64,000 nucleotides of DNA, from positions 1 to 64,000 of the forward strand of contig MWCT01000013.1 in the NCBI GenBank assembly GCA_002070185.1, written 5' to 3'. The notes below the pieces were generated by a model. That model did no database searches and was not told the DNA's origin. It saw nothing but the letters and a program-made list of their open reading frames with translations. Shown in pieces: positions 63,838-64,000 of the stretch. The translations under genes and the position numbers were made by a program. Source of the DNA: a candidate division BRC1 bacterium ADurb.Bin183 (GTDB lineage Bacteria; Sumerlaeota; Sumerlaeia; MWCT01). Within the stretch, counting starts at the first letter, position 1. Every line of letters begins with the position of its first letter.

Positions 63838-64000
63838 TTGGCAAAGACGCGAATAAAGGCTCGTTCTGATACGGAGATGAAGCTCGCCCGGCAACGGCGG
63901 CGGACTCGCGTTATTCATACGTGGGGGTGGGTGGCTTTTTTCTTTTTAGCCATATACACATCCATACTTATTTCCCGCGCTTTTTTTTCCCCGCCTATCA
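63838..64000 (+). CDS. Start of a membrane protein, probably HD-type (partial)
   Basis: An open frame from TTG 63838 (or ATG 63877) runs off the window with 54 codons visible: a basic N-terminus (KLARQRRRTRVIHTWGW) followed by a hydrophobic segment (VAFFFLAIYTSILISRAFF). GAGGAAAC before the TTG is a fair ribosome site. A basic tail then a membrane helix, directly after phoH, is as in YqfF/PgpH-like 7TM-HD phosphodiesterases, but the HD domain is outside the window. Confidence 0.45.
   Translation, partial: MAKTRIKARSDTEMKLARQRRRTRVIHTWGWVAFFFLAIYTSILISRAFFSPPI

Overview
The window reads as chromosomal DNA of a Gram-negative (diderm) bacterium. It carries kdsB (KDO for lipopolysaccharide), an O-antigen-ligase-type membrane protein, a lipoprotein with a clear lipobox, a SurA-like chaperone domain, a DegP-type protease and a full Bat operon. 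Gene density is high, TGA, TAA and TAG all act as stops, and several secreted proteins carry Pro-Thr linkers and cell-wall or dockerin-like modules. The combination of a microcompartment locus, MglA/MglB, Bat genes and golvesin-type amidases suits an uncultured environmental lineage, but no phylogenetic marker is present and I do not name a phylum. I saw no rRNA, tRNA, CRISPR array or insertion sequence.

Layout. 0-2.8 kb (minus): the end of a bacterial microcompartment locus, with a divergent acetate-kinase-like enzyme, a PduS-like electron-transfer flavoprotein and a PduT-like shell protein cut by the window edge. 3-6.5 kb (plus): an exported cyclic-nucleotide-binding-fold protein, a secreted glycosidase-like protein and a DmpA-type peptidase. 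6.6-7.6 kb (minus): Rnk/GreA-like factor and a UPF0316 membrane protein. 8-15.7 kb: a secreted M14 carboxypeptidase, a coiled-coil protein, a large amidase with a golvesin insert, and a MATE transporter. 15.7-20.2 kb (minus): MutS2, an O-antigen-ligase-like protein, and a peroxiredoxin that has lost its peroxidatic cysteine. 20.3-31.4 kb: a 1,045-residue carboxypeptidase-regulatory-like repeat protein, a TPR protein with a sugar ABC importer whose binding protein is fused to a permease, a second golvesin amidase followed by a clear terminator, and a TolB-like propeller.

31.8-34.4 kb (plus): MglA GTPase, a Roadblock/MglB partner and a sigma-54 response regulator. 34.6-49.8 kb (plus): a long run of genes in one direction, DegP protease, BatD/DUF4381-like protein, MoxR ATPase, DUF58, TPR/SurA-like lipoprotein, a second BatD/DUF4381-like protein, BatA, BatB-BatC fusion, BatD, BatE, then an ion-transporter-family permease and PanC. 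The last two genes may have their own promoter with a 16-bp palindrome in its spacer. 49.8-58.6 kb (minus): a FlgT-like periplasmic protein, PyrG, KdsB, a LysM/L,D-transpeptidase-like protein with an altered active-site motif, a dockerin-like subtilase and a C39-like protease. 58.8-64 kb: rhomboid protease, dipeptide epimerase, an AT-rich type II restriction-modification cassette, PhoH and the start of a probable HD-domain membrane protein.

Main leads: the DegP-SurA-Bat gene run with three BatD/DUF4381-like proteins, enzyme homologues with altered catalytic residues (kinase, peroxiredoxin, L,D-transpeptidase), the binding-protein/permease fusion, the HTH-fused methyltransferase cassette with an upstream palindrome, and short seven-base periodic repeats in several intergenic gaps.
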